A stretch of DNA of 64,000 bases. It comes from CAVZVZ01 sp963778895. GTDB taxonomy: Bacteria; Actinomycetota; Acidimicrobiia; Acidimicrobiales; Acidimicrobilacustridaceae. The stretch is from the NCBI GenBank assembly GCA_963778895.1, contig CAVZVZ010000003.1, forward strand, positions 1 to 64,000, written 5' to 3'. Within the stretch, counting starts at the first letter, position 1. Each line of letters opens with the position of its first letter. Below, in pieces: positions 36,531 through 45,347 of this stretch. The notes under the pieces were generated by a model. That model made no database searches, was not told where the DNA came from, and was given only the letters and a program-made list of their open reading frames with translations. The translations under genes and the position numbers were made by a program.

Positions 36531-36924
36531 TGAGGTAACCGGCCGAGCACCGACCACAACGAAGCGCCGGCACCCGGTGCTCGGCATCGTTTGCGTTTGC
36601 CTGCTGGTCTTTGTAGGAGCGTCGCTGTACGTACAGGTGGCTGACCCATTCGGGTCTGAGCCGAATTTCTGCGCCGGCATCGGTTTGGCCGGTCCCACGG
36701 CGTCTTCGATCGAGTCAGCGTTCAGCGCGTGGCTGGCCACCACGACGGACCAACCGCCGGCCGCTGACTGGCATCGGGAGGGGACGACGTACACGAACCG
36801 CACCTATCGTCACGCTGACGGCCACGGGCTCCGCACGGTCTCCGTTGGACAGGGCGGCTACGACTTCCGCACCGGCACCCAGTACCGCTCGGGCCAATGG
36901 AGCGTCGAAGCCGCCTGCGTGTAG
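36520..36924 (+). CDS. Small membrane-anchored secreted protein
   Basis: A 134-residue protein. After a basic N-terminus (TTTKRRHP), VLGIVCVCLLVFVGASLYV is one membrane helix or an uncleaved signal. The outside part is polar and ends in YDFRTGTQYRSGQWSVEAAC, with two cysteines (NFCAGI and AACV) that could form a disulfide. GTG at 36520 is the start used. The family is not recognised. It overlaps slightly with the head of the Calx-beta remnant on the other strand. Confidence 0.5.
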   Translation: MTPDEVTGRAPTTTKRRHPVLGIVCVCLLVFVGASLYVQVADPFGSEPNFCAGIGLAGPTASSIESAFSAWLATTTDQPPAADWHREGTTYTNRTYRHADGHGLRTVSVGQGGYDFRTGTQYRSGQWSVEAACV

Positions 36925-36935
36925 GCCCGTAGAGA

Positions 36936-38465
36936 TCAACCATCCGAGCTCGGCCCTTCAGCCAGCCGACGCCGAGGTGCCATCAACCACCACGCGAGAG
37001 CGGTGATCACGGCCAGTAGCACGGTCGTGACCAACATTGCGCGAGCAAACCGTTCGGTCGTGGCCGCTTGTGTCGCCGCGATCAACGGGCCCGACAAGTC
37101 GCGGTCGAGCGTGGCCACCGCGAGGTCGAAGGCCTTCCCCGACGACACACTGGTCGACACCGGTGGAGCACCGGACACGTCCCCACCCGCCACCGCGGGA
37201 GCGGTCACCGACAGGAACGCGGCTGTCCCCACCGCGAGAGCCAGGGCCGAACCGAGGAATCGCGACAGACTGATCCAGCCCGCCGCTTCATTGGTGCGAC
37301 CGGCTGGAAGATGCAGGACCGCGACACCGGTCAACGAGGCGTTGGCGATGCCCGCGCCGAGCCCGCTCAACGCGAGCGGCAGGAGCATCTGGTTTCTCGT
37401 GGTCCCCACCGACGTGGTCGCGAGGAGCCCGAACCCCGCGGTCATCAAGGTGAGTCCGACCACTGCTGGCCAACGCGGACCGAGACGACCGCCGAGCCAG
37501 TCGGCGAGGTGCGCGGAAAACATCAGCGAGGCGATGAACGGGATCAACGCCACGAGCACCGACACCGCGCCCGAGTCGAACGTCGCGGCGGACTGCGCGA
37601 AAAGGTTGAAGAAGTACAAGAGGCTGAGCATCCCGAGCGACGCACCGAGGGTGGCCACGTTGGCGCCGAGCACCAGTGGGTTCCTGAGGATGGACGGGTG
37701 AACCAACGGGTGAGGGGTGCGCCGCTCGTGGCGAACGAGCGCCACCGATGTCACGACGGCAACGGCGAGGGTCACACCCGAGGCCGCCGACGCCGCGTCC
37801 TTCGTAGCGAACTGCTCGGCGAACAGGACCACCGTGGCGACGAGCACCGCTACGAGCACAGCTCCGGTGAAATCGCGTGTCGGCTGGTGGGTGCCGCCGG
37901 CCGCGCGGTTGCGAAGCGGAAGGGCCACAGCTGCCGCCAGCGCCACCACCACCGCATCGATGGCGAAGATCCAACGCCACGACAGCCAGTCGGTGAGCAT
38001 CCCGCCGACGAGCGGTCCGATCGCGAAGGACGATGCGTACACCAATCCTCGCCATCGAAACCCGACGCTCTCGCGACCGGAGTTCGAGAACGCCGCGATC
38101 AACTCGATGGTGGCCGGCAGGATCAGTGCTGCACCCGCGCCCTGGGCGATACGGGCGAGGACGAGCGGCACGAACCCCCAACTGGCTGCGCCGAGGACGG
38201 ACCCACCGGCGAAGATGGCGAGGCCGAGAGCGAACGTGCGGACTCGGCCGATCACGTCACCCAGACGACCACCGACGAGCACCAACGCCGCCGCGGCGAC
38301 GAGGTAAGCGTTGACCACCCAACCGAGCTCGACCGTGGACAACGAGAGCTCGCGCGCCATGCCTCGCGTGCCGACCGTGATCGCGGTGGTGGTGAAGCCC
38401 ACGGCGCCCACGGCCATGATGACCGCAACCACGGTCCGACTCGCACCTCGTCGACTTGCCCGCAC
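36936..38465 (-). CDS. MFS multidrug transporter (DHA2/EmrB-QacA type)
   Basis: A 509-residue protein with about 14 helices. ELSLSTVELGWVVNAYLVAA, then LVGGRLGDVIGRVRTFALGL (the loop 2-3 GRLGDRxGR motif), ARIAQGAGAALILPATIELI (motif C region) and FAIGPLVGGMLTDWLSWRWI, are diagnostic of the DHA2 drug:H+ antiporters. Start GTG at 38465. It ends 11 bp from the convergent small gene at 36924. Likely an efflux pump; the substrate is unknown. Confidence 0.88.
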   Translation of the reverse strand: MRASRRGASRTVVAVIMAVGAVGFTTTAITVGTRGMARELSLSTVELGWVVNAYLVAAAALVLVGGRLGDVIGRVRTFALGLAIFAGGSVLGAASWGFVPLVLARIAQGAGAALILPATIELIAAFSNSGRESVGFRWRGLVYASSFAIGPLVGGMLTDWLSWRWIFAIDAVVVALAAAVALPLRNRAAGGTHQPTRDFTGAVLVAVLVATVVLFAEQFATKDAASAASGVTLAVAVVTSVALVRHERRTPHPLVHPSILRNPLVLGANVATLGASLGMLSLLYFFNLFAQSAATFDSGAVSVLVALIPFIASLMFSAHLADWLGGRLGPRWPAVVGLTLMTAGFGLLATTSVGTTRNQMLLPLALSGLGAGIANASLTGVAVLHLPAGRTNEAAGWISLSRFLGSALALAVGTAAFLSVTAPAVAGGDVSGAPPVSTSVSSGKAFDLAVATLDRDLSGPLIAATQAATTERFARAMLVTTVLLAVITALAWWLMAPRRRLAEGPSSDG

Positions 38466-38575
38466 CGCGAAGACCCTATGGCTACATGCCGTCCATCGTC
38501 CGGACGTTGACAGCGGGGGCGACGCCGATCATCGTCGAGGCCGACGAACCCCTACAGAAGCGCGAGGGTCACCGC

Positions 38576-40153
38576 ATGGCTCGCTTACGTGTCGGCCTGA
38601 CGATCTCCGGTGCCGTGTCGCTCGGTGCCTACGAGGGCGGAGCGCTCGCCGCGTTCTTGCTTGCGGCCCAGCGACTGGAAGGCCAGCTGGTCGTCGACGC
38701 CATCAGCGGCGCGTCGGCGGGTGCGATCACGGGCGTGTTGGCAACCCGCTGCCTTCTCCGGGGGTGCGATCCGATCGATGCGATGCGCCAGGCATGGGTG
38801 GATCTGCCTTCAGCCGACCATCTCGCGACCCACGACATGTCGGCGCCGTTGAACGGCAACAAGCTGCTCGAGTTCGCGCACACCATCCTCGACAGCTCCA
38901 CCGGAGCGCTGCCCGATGGTCCCGCCGGCTCGTGGTGCCAGAGCGAGCCGATCCACATGACGATGGCGATCGTTCCACTCGGTGGGTTCGGATACCGGAT
39001 CTCGGATGTCGCCCGGACGACGACGATCGACGCCATGACCTTCTTGGACTGGTGTTCACCGACGCTCGACGTCCATTCGTCGGACGACGATTATCAACTC
39101 GCAGCCCACGCCGCGATGGCATCAGGAGCGAACGCAGCGGGTTTCGCACCGAGGCTGTACCAACACCCGGCCTCCGAACTCGACCAGATGACCGCAAACG
39201 GCATCCGCAATCCGCCCGGGCCGGACGGCGTCTGGTACACCGACGGCGGCACCGTCGACAACGAACCCCTCGGGCGGCTGCTCGACGTGGTCGCCGACAT
39301 CGACAGCAACGACCCGCGGGTCTATCTGATCGTCCACCCGTTTGCCGAGAACGCGCCTGGGCCCAGCCGGTGGACGGACGCCGACCACCAGCCGCGTTGG
39401 CTCCCCACCGCCCACCGCGCCTACAGCCTGCGTTCCGTCCAGAGTCTGTACGACGACCTCCAGCAGCTCATGAAGGTCAACAGCCGACTCATCTGGATCG
39501 ACAAGGTCACCCAGAGCCTCACCGACGCCATCGACGGGGCGACCGCCGAGATGGACACCGCGGACGCGGCCGCGCTGACCAATCGCCTCACGGAAGCACT
39601 CACCGCCACGATCGGAGACCTCGACGCCGACCGCGACGAGCTCAACGCACGAATCGGCCGGGCCTCGGCCGCCGCGCCCGCACCGACGACGAAAGACGTG
39701 TCGACGTTGCTCAGTCACGCGCTTCACCGCGCGGCCGGGCTCAGCGGAAAGCGGCCGGCCACCGTCGAGATCGTGTCTCCCGCGCTCGATCCGTCCGGCG
39801 CTGACTCCGAAGATCTGCTGGCCGGCGAGAAGCTCGGCCACTTCTTCGGATTCCTCGACGTGGACTTTCGGCGCAGCGACTTCGCCCTCGGTTACGCCCA
39901 CATGAGGACGTGGCTTGCCACGGCCCTTCCGACGTACGGCTTCACCGATACCGAGGTGACGTCCGTGCTCGAGGCCGTCGATGAAGGTCAGGGCCGCTTC
40001 GGATGGGAGCCGATCGACCGGGGGTCGGCGGACTTCGGTGACCTCAGCTGGCCGGAGAGAGGCAAGGGCGCAGAGGTTCTCGTCCATGCCCTTCACCTGT
40101 TCGAGAAGGATCTTCGTCATTGGAGCGAAGATCCACCGACGCCACGCCAATGA
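38576..40153 (+). CDS. Patatin-like phospholipase
   Basis: A 525-residue protein. The oxyanion region GLTISGAVSLGAYEGGAL (relaxed GGG-R motif, here GAVSLG) is followed by the nucleophile elbow AISGASAGAITG (GASAG) and the catalytic Asp in WYTDGGTVDNEPL (DGG). After the about 320-residue patatin domain there is a helical alpha/beta extension of about 200 residues. It should hydrolyse acyl esters of lipids. ATG at 38576 follows GAGGG. It is divergent from the MFS gene, with about 110 bp between the two starts. Confidence 0.85.
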   Translation: MARLRVGLTISGAVSLGAYEGGALAAFLLAAQRLEGQLVVDAISGASAGAITGVLATRCLLRGCDPIDAMRQAWVDLPSADHLATHDMSAPLNGNKLLEFAHTILDSSTGALPDGPAGSWCQSEPIHMTMAIVPLGGFGYRISDVARTTTIDAMTFLDWCSPTLDVHSSDDDYQLAAHAAMASGANAAGFAPRLYQHPASELDQMTANGIRNPPGPDGVWYTDGGTVDNEPLGRLLDVVADIDSNDPRVYLIVHPFAENAPGPSRWTDADHQPRWLPTAHRAYSLRSVQSLYDDLQQLMKVNSRLIWIDKVTQSLTDAIDGATAEMDTADAAALTNRLTEALTATIGDLDADRDELNARIGRASAAAPAPTTKDVSTLLSHALHRAAGLSGKRPATVEIVSPALDPSGADSEDLLAGEKLGHFFGFLDVDFRRSDFALGYAHMRTWLATALPTYGFTDTEVTSVLEAVDEGQGRFGWEPIDRGSADFGDLSWPERGKGAEVLVHALHLFEKDLRHWSEDPPTPRQ

Positions 40154-40183
40154 ACCGTCCCCCGTTCCCACGCGTTCACGAAC

Positions 40184-41161
40184 ATGGCCGCGCCGATGGT
40201 CCTACGATGGTCGGGCGTGGGCGAGCCCCGCTTCCCGCTGCTCGAGGAACTGGCGCCACTCGACACGTGGGTCCTGAACACCTATGCCGGCTGTGACCTC
40301 CGCTGCCGATACTGCATAACTGCGGCGCAAGGATCGTCGTGGCCGCGCGTGCCCCGGTCCGAGATGAGAGTTCGCCTCGGTGACGAGCTGGACGCGCTTG
40401 CCGACCAGTGCGGCCTTCCGCCGCAGCTCGGTGTCGGCGCCTTTGCTGATGTCTACCCGAACGTGGAGGTCCGGTACGGGGTGACGAGACCCGCTGTCGA
40501 GGTACTGGTCGAGCGCGGGATCGCGTTCACCCTCGTAACCAAAGGCGCAACCGTGCTTCGTGACGCCGACATCCTCTCCTCGAATCGCCGTGCCCACGTA
40601 CAGGTTTCGCTTTGTTCGATCAATGACCAAACGGTGGCACGGCTGGATCCGGGAGCGCCCTCGGCCTCCGAACGACTGCGGGTCATTCACGCCTTGCGCG
40701 ATGCGGGAGTTCGCGTGCGGGTGCAGGCATCGCCGTGGATACCAGGCGCGAGCGACGTGGCCGCGCTGCTCGATCGGCTGGAGCCGGGAATTCCCGTCAC
40801 CGTCACTCCCCTACGGATACCTGCTCATGTCGAGCCGTTCGCGACTGCGCAAGGACTCACGCAGGCCAGCGTGAATGAGGCCTTTCAACGTGAGTACGAG
40901 CGGGTGGGCCCGCGCCCGCACCTCGTCTGGTCGAGGCCCCCGGCGCTCGACGGTGCACCACCACACATCAGCGACAACATCGGTCAGCCGGCAGTCGATC
41001 ATTGGTTCAACGCCCCAGCCGCGCCGGAGATCGGCCCTGCGCCAACGGAGCAGCGAGTTCGATTCATGCCCGCACGTCGAGTGCTACGCGCTCGCTATGG
41101 GGATCGAGTGCTACGCGCTCGCTATGGGGATCGGGTGCTACGCGCTCCCGACGGGGCCTGA
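40184..41161 (+). CDS. Radical SAM protein (SPL/Rv2578c-like) with C-terminal 9-residue repeats
   Basis: A 325-residue protein. The radical SAM cluster motif C-x3-C-x2-C is YAGCDLRCRYCITAA near residue 39. LGVGAFADVYPNVEVRYGVT and FTLVTKGATVLRDADIL resemble the spore-photoproduct-lyase-like/Rv2578c group. The last 27 residues are RVLRARYGD twice plus a degenerate third copy, matching a 27-bp DNA tandem repeat. The normal homology ends near DHWFNAP. ATG at 40184. It converges on the repeat protein with 4 bp spacing. The substrate is unknown. Confidence 0.8.
   Translation: MAAPMVLRWSGVGEPRFPLLEELAPLDTWVLNTYAGCDLRCRYCITAAQGSSWPRVPRSEMRVRLGDELDALADQCGLPPQLGVGAFADVYPNVEVRYGVTRPAVEVLVERGIAFTLVTKGATVLRDADILSSNRRAHVQVSLCSINDQTVARLDPGAPSASERLRVIHALRDAGVRVRVQASPWIPGASDVAALLDRLEPGIPVTVTPLRIPAHVEPFATAQGLTQASVNEAFQREYERVGPRPHLVWSRPPALDGAPPHISDNIGQPAVDHWFNAPAAPEIGPAPTEQRVRFMPARRVLRARYGDRVLRARYGDRVLRAPDGA
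41080..41154 (+). repeat. 27-bp tandem repeat encoding RVLRARYGD
   Basis: The unit beginning CGAGTGCTACGCGCTCGCTA recurs with a 27-bp period about 2.7 times at the 3' end of the radical SAM gene. The first two units are nearly identical; the third diverges (RVLRAPDGA). Because 27 is a multiple of 3, expansion keeps the frame. Confidence 0.75.
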
Positions 41162-41165
41162 CGCG

Positions 41166-44100
41166 TCAGCCGTACCAACCGTTGACGTCGACGATGAGAT
41201 CGACGGTGCCGGCCCGGTTGTACGCCGCGAACGCGCCGCCATCCCCGAGGATGGGAGTGGCCGAGTTGGCGACGGTCTGACCTGCGATCCAGTTCAGGGT
41301 GGACACGAGCGGCGGCGGGCCCGCGGTGTACACGCTGAGGAACGATGGACCCGATGGGTTCGTGACGGTCACGTTGACCACCGCGGCGACAGCGTTGGGG
41401 GGTACCGGCCCGGAACCGGCGATCGCGACGTCACGTTCGACGTTGGGTTGCCACGGCGTCGAGTAGAGGCCGACGTTGGGACCGGTCGGGCGAGAGTCGA
41501 GGACCCGGGTCGGCAGCACGCTGTGGAAGGGGTGGTCGTGGCCCGGTGCGTAGTAGCCCGCCACGTCGACGATCACATTCGTCGACCCGGTCGCGTTGTA
41601 GATCGCAATCGCGCCATCGGCCCCGATCGTCGCCGTGGTCGCGTTCGCCGCAGTCTGGCCTGCCGCCCAGTTCAGATTGGATGCCAAGGGCATTGCAGTA
41701 CCCGCAGGAAACGCCGTGAGGTGTCCCGCCGACGTCGTGTCGGTCACCGTGACGTTCACGACAACCGCGACCGCGTCGGCCGCGACGCCACCGTGGCCCC
41801 GCACCTCGACCTCGCGGCTCTCACCCGGGCCCCAAGGAGTCGCGTTCGGTCCGACTTGAGGACCGTTCGGCCGTGAATCGAGGATTCGGCTCGGGGCGAG
41901 CGGGGAGTAGCCGTTGCCGCCGGTGGTGTCGAAGTAACCGGCGATGTCGATGATCACATCGGTTGCACCCGCGGAATTGAAGATCGACAGCTCGCCCGTG
42001 GGCGACAGGCCGACGGTCGCCGCGGTGGCGACCGTGTCTCCCGAGGCCCAGTTCTGACTGGACGCGAGGGGCATCGGGGCGTCCGCCGGCCAGATCGTCG
42101 CGAACGAGACCGCGGTCGTGTTCGTGAACGTGACGTTGACCGCGACCGCGTCGGCAGCGGGCGGAAGACCGGCAAGGCTGCGGACGTCTACCACGCGCGT
42201 CTCCCCCGGTCCCCAGGGCGTCGCGAACGGGCCCACTGCAGGACCATCGGGTCGCGTATCGAGGATGCGGGTCACGGCGACGGGATTGAACAGTGAGCCG
42301 CTGTGAGGAACCGTCGACGACGATGAGATGGACGGTGGACCCGTGCCAACTACGTTCGTCGCGCGGACCGTGAACGAGTAGCTCGACCAGTTGTCGAGAG
42401 CGTTCACGACGCACGTCAGCGGGCCCGACGACGTGCATTGCTGACCGCCCGGCGACGCGGTGACGGTGTAGCCGAGCACCGGTGCAACGCCGCTCGAGGC
42501 CGGTGGTTCCCAGTTGACCGTGGCCGCCCGGTCAGCACCGGTGGCCGCGACGCTCGTCGGGGGCCCCGGGGTTCCGGGAGTGACGAGACCCGTGCCCAAA
42601 CGGGCGACAACTGGCCCCCCGGCGAGCCACATGCTGCCGTCGGGGCCCGCCGCCAGCCCCGCGCCAGGGACTGGCTCCAAGGTGCTGTCGAAGAACGTGG
42701 TCGCGCCGGTCGTCGTCATCCGGACCGTCGAGGCGGTGGGGCTGCTCACCGTGCGCCGTCCGGTGAACCACAGGTTGCCGTCCGGCCCGGACACGATCGC
42801 CCCGACCAAGTCCACCCCGCTCGCGAAGTGAGCGACGGTCCCACTCGGTGACAAGCGTGCGACGTCCGCTCCGTTCGAGCCGTCGATGATCCAGAGGTTG
42901 CCGTCGGGTCCGGTGGTGATCTCCGACGGTCCGGACACACCGGCGGGCGTCTGATTGGTGACGACTCCGGCGGTGGTGATCACTCCGATCGAGTTGTTAC
43001 CCGCGTTGGTGAACCACAGCTTGCCGTCGGGCCCGGCAGTGATGCCCTCTGGACTGTCGATGCCGATGCCAGTGAACGTGGTGACGTCGCCATCGGAGGT
43101 GATGCGTTCGATCGTGTTGTCGTTGGTGTTCGTGAACCACACGTTCCCATCCGGTCCGGCCGTGATCCAGCGAGGCTGCGCCGGTCCAGGGCGCGCGAAG
43201 ATCGTGACGGCTCCCGCCGGGGTGATCCGCCCGATGGAGTTGTTGAGATCGCTCGTGAACCAGACGTTTCCGTCGCGACCCTCGGCAATCCGCAGTGGCC
43301 CGTCGATCCCGTGGCCGGTGAACGAGGTCAGAGTGCCGGACGGCGTGACCCGGCCGATGGCGTTGCGATCGTGGTCGGTGAACCACAGGTTGCCGTCAGC
43401 GCCGGCAACGATGAAACGGGCATCCAAGGGTGGCGCGGTGAACGTCGTCAGCGACCCCGACGGCGTGGACCGGCCGATCGAGGCCGAGCCGCTGTTCGCA
43501 AACCAGAGGTTGCCATCCGATCCCGTGGTGATCCCCTCCGGGAAAGAGGCGTTCGGTGTCGCGAATCGCGTGATCACACCGGCGGTTGTGATGTTGCCGA
43601 CCGAGCTTCGCTGTAGGGCGCCTACCGATATCCAACTGGTGAACCACAGCTTCCCGTCGGGGCCGGCAGTGATCTGTTGGGGATGGGTGAGCACGATGTC
43701 GCCATCGGTGAAGTCGGTGACGGTCCCGGCGGTGGTGATGCGTCCGATCGAGCCGGCGGCCGGACCCGGACCCACCGGATTGGTGAACCAGAGGTTGCCG
43801 TCGGGTCCGGCAGTGATGCCTCGCGGACCGGAGATGGTCGGAGCCGTGAAATCGGTGACCGCGCCCGCAACCGTGATCCGCCCAATGCTGTTACCGGTCG
43901 CGTTCGTGAACCACAACGCACCATCAGGCCCCGCCGCAATCCCCTCAGGACCAGAGATCGTCACGTCCGTGAAATTGGTGACCGCGCCCGCAACCGTGAT
44001 CCGCCCAATGCTGTTACCGGTCGCGTTCGTGAACCACAACGCACCATCAGGCCCCGCCGCTATCCCTTCAGGACCAGAGATCGTCCCATCCGTGAAATTG

Positions 44101-44480
44101 GTGACCGCGCCCGCAACCGTGATGCGCCCGATGCTGTTACCGGTCGCGTTCGTGAACCACAACGCACCATCAGGCCCCGCCGCAATCCCTTCAGGACCAG
44201 AGATCGTCGGGTCACCGTGTGTCGTGATCGACCCGTCAGGCGTCACCACTCCGATGAGGTTGTTGGCGTGATTGGTGAACCACAAGTTGCCGTCGGGTCC
44301 GCTCGCGATCCCCTGCGGGTCACTGACACCGTCCGAGAAGGTCGTGTACTGGCCGAGTGTCTCAGCCGACGCAGGAGTCGACGCCGCAACCGCGACGAAG
44401 GAGGTTGCAAGAAGCACAAGAGCCAACACGGGCGGCCAAGCCGGGAAGGTACGTCTCGCTCGATCGTCGTACCCCGTCAT
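41166..44480 (-). CDS. Large secreted beta-propeller (Vgb/NHL-like) repeat protein with FnIII and three C-terminal repeats
   Basis: A 1104-residue protein. A signal peptide of about 38 residues (VLALVLLATSFVAVAAS) precedes about 14 blades of the GPDGNLWFTN...IGRIT type (residues about 40-655), as in virginiamycin B lyase. A fibronectin-III-like domain follows (about 660-755, SVAATGADRAATVNWEPP), then three repeats of about 110 residues that begin with RILDTRPDGPAVGPFATPW-type strands and end IDIAGYF, VDVAGYY and VDVNGWY. With 14 blades it could form two propellers. It should be extracellular; the function is unknown. It lies 27 bp downstream of the PhyH gene. No SPRFTG tail. Confidence 0.85.
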   Translation of the reverse strand: MTGYDDRARRTFPAWPPVLALVLLATSFVAVAASTPASAETLGQYTTFSDGVSDPQGIASGPDGNLWFTNHANNLIGVVTPDGSITTHGDPTISGPEGIAAGPDGALWFTNATGNSIGRITVAGAVTNFTDGTISGPEGIAAGPDGALWFTNATGNSIGRITVAGAVTNFTDVTISGPEGIAAGPDGALWFTNATGNSIGRITVAGAVTDFTAPTISGPRGITAGPDGNLWFTNPVGPGPAAGSIGRITTAGTVTDFTDGDIVLTHPQQITAGPDGKLWFTSWISVGALQRSSVGNITTAGVITRFATPNASFPEGITTGSDGNLWFANSGSASIGRSTPSGSLTTFTAPPLDARFIVAGADGNLWFTDHDRNAIGRVTPSGTLTSFTGHGIDGPLRIAEGRDGNVWFTSDLNNSIGRITPAGAVTIFARPGPAQPRWITAGPDGNVWFTNTNDNTIERITSDGDVTTFTGIGIDSPEGITAGPDGKLWFTNAGNNSIGVITTAGVVTNQTPAGVSGPSEITTGPDGNLWIIDGSNGADVARLSPSGTVAHFASGVDLVGAIVSGPDGNLWFTGRRTVSSPTASTVRMTTTGATTFFDSTLEPVPGAGLAAGPDGSMWLAGGPVVARLGTGLVTPGTPGPPTSVAATGADRAATVNWEPPASSGVAPVLGYTVTASPGGQQCTSSGPLTCVVNALDNWSSYSFTVRATNVVGTGPPSISSSSTVPHSGSLFNPVAVTRILDTRPDGPAVGPFATPWGPGETRVVDVRSLAGLPPAADAVAVNVTFTNTTAVSFATIWPADAPMPLASSQNWASGDTVATAATVGLSPTGELSIFNSAGATDVIIDIAGYFDTTGGNGYSPLAPSRILDSRPNGPQVGPNATPWGPGESREVEVRGHGGVAADAVAVVVNVTVTDTTSAGHLTAFPAGTAMPLASNLNWAAGQTAANATTATIGADGAIAIYNATGSTNVIVDVAGYYAPGHDHPFHSVLPTRVLDSRPTGPNVGLYSTPWQPNVERDVAIAGSGPVPPNAVAAVVNVTVTNPSGPSFLSVYTAGPPPLVSTLNWIAGQTVANSATPILGDGGAFAAYNRAGTVDLIVDVNGWYG
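43858..44226. repeat. Three near-identical 123-bp units in the propeller gene
   Basis: Units starting at 43858, 43981 and 44104 are almost identical at DNA level and encode the same 41-residue blade (FTNATGNSIGRITVAGAV). Other blades in the gene are much more diverged. This shows recent unequal crossing-over or slippage at the 5' part of the gene and allelic length variation is likely. Confidence 0.8.
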
Positions 44481-44507
44481 TTCGTCCCCCGGCGTGTTGC
44501 CTCGTCG

Positions 44508-45200
44508 TCACTTGGCGGCTTCGACCTCGCGGTAGTTCATCGTGAAGAGCCGACGCCCCGGGCGGCCACCGAAGGTCGCATGCACGGTGCGATAGTTGCC
44601 AATGATCAGATCGCCTGGTTGATTCCGGATCGGCCACGACGGGATCTCCTGCGGGGTGACACCGAATCGTTCCTCGACTGCAGTCCACGGTTCGAGCTCG
44701 AGGCGCATCTCTCGGGCGAAATCACTCGTGAAGTCGTTCGTACCCGGGATGACCCGAAGGCCACCGGAGTCGCCGTCGAGCTCATCGAGATAGAAGAACA
44801 ACTTCACGCAGAAGCGTTCGAGCGGCGAGTCGTACACGTCACAATGCCACGAGGTATCGCAGTCGAGGAGGTTCCCGTCCGTCTGCCGATATTCGAAGCC
44901 GTTGGGAAACAACGACTCGAGAACACCGAGGATGCGCGGATCGGACTCGAGCGCCTTCAGCCGCGGATGCTGGTCACAGAACAGCGGGATCACTTGGCGC
45001 CGCTCGCTGAAGTGCACCTTCTCGAACATGTCGTGGGCCTCGTTGTTGGCGAAGACCTCATCGAAGGCGTCGATCACCTCGACGGTGTCATCGCCGAGAA
45101 ACCCGGGTACATGGAGGAAGCCGAACGCATCGAAGAACCGCAGCTGCTGGGCGGTCAGACCACCAGTGGTCTGGCGATCGGTCGAAGTGGCTTCCTTCAT
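44508..45200 (-). CDS. PhyH-like Fe(II)/2-oxoglutarate dioxygenase
   Basis: A 230-residue enzyme from ATG 45200, which has GGGAG 5 bases upstream; the open frame to 45263 is not needed. FFDAFGFLHVPGFLGDDTVE opens the fold. The iron ligands are WHCDVYDSP (H-x-D) and a distal His in YRTVHATFGGRPGRRLFTM, which also holds the 2-oxoglutarate Arg. It likely hydroxylates a small molecule or lipid. It is divergent (147 bp) from a radical SAM/SPASM protein and precedes the large secreted protein, suggesting one functional set; this is inference. Confidence 0.82.
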   Translation of the reverse strand: MKEATSTDRQTTGGLTAQQLRFFDAFGFLHVPGFLGDDTVEVIDAFDEVFANNEAHDMFEKVHFSERRQVIPLFCDQHPRLKALESDPRILGVLESLFPNGFEYRQTDGNLLDCDTSWHCDVYDSPLERFCVKLFFYLDELDGDSGGLRVIPGTNDFTSDFAREMRLELEPWTAVEERFGVTPQEIPSWPIRNQPGDLIIGNYRTVHATFGGRPGRRLFTMNYREVEAAK

Positions 45201-45347
45201 CTCAACTCCCAACTGCAACAGAACCGCCAGCGGGTCGAACGCTGAGGGCCGATCGTACGCCACGCCGCAGAACCGGGCCCTCGCCCGGGCCGCTTCCAGC
45301 GATTATGATGTCTGGTCTACGACTACCGAGGTCAGGGGTTCTGGTTC

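Noticed and set aside
37068..38510. Long open frame (480 codons) opposite the MFS pump
   Set aside because: It is highly charged, compositionally odd and antisense to a clear 14-helix transporter.
43858..44226. CRISPR-like or phage tail repeats
   Set aside because: The units are coding, 123 bp long and match beta-propeller blades.
42955..45245. Long frames opposite the propeller gene
   Set aside because: They are periodic only because they mirror the blade repeats.
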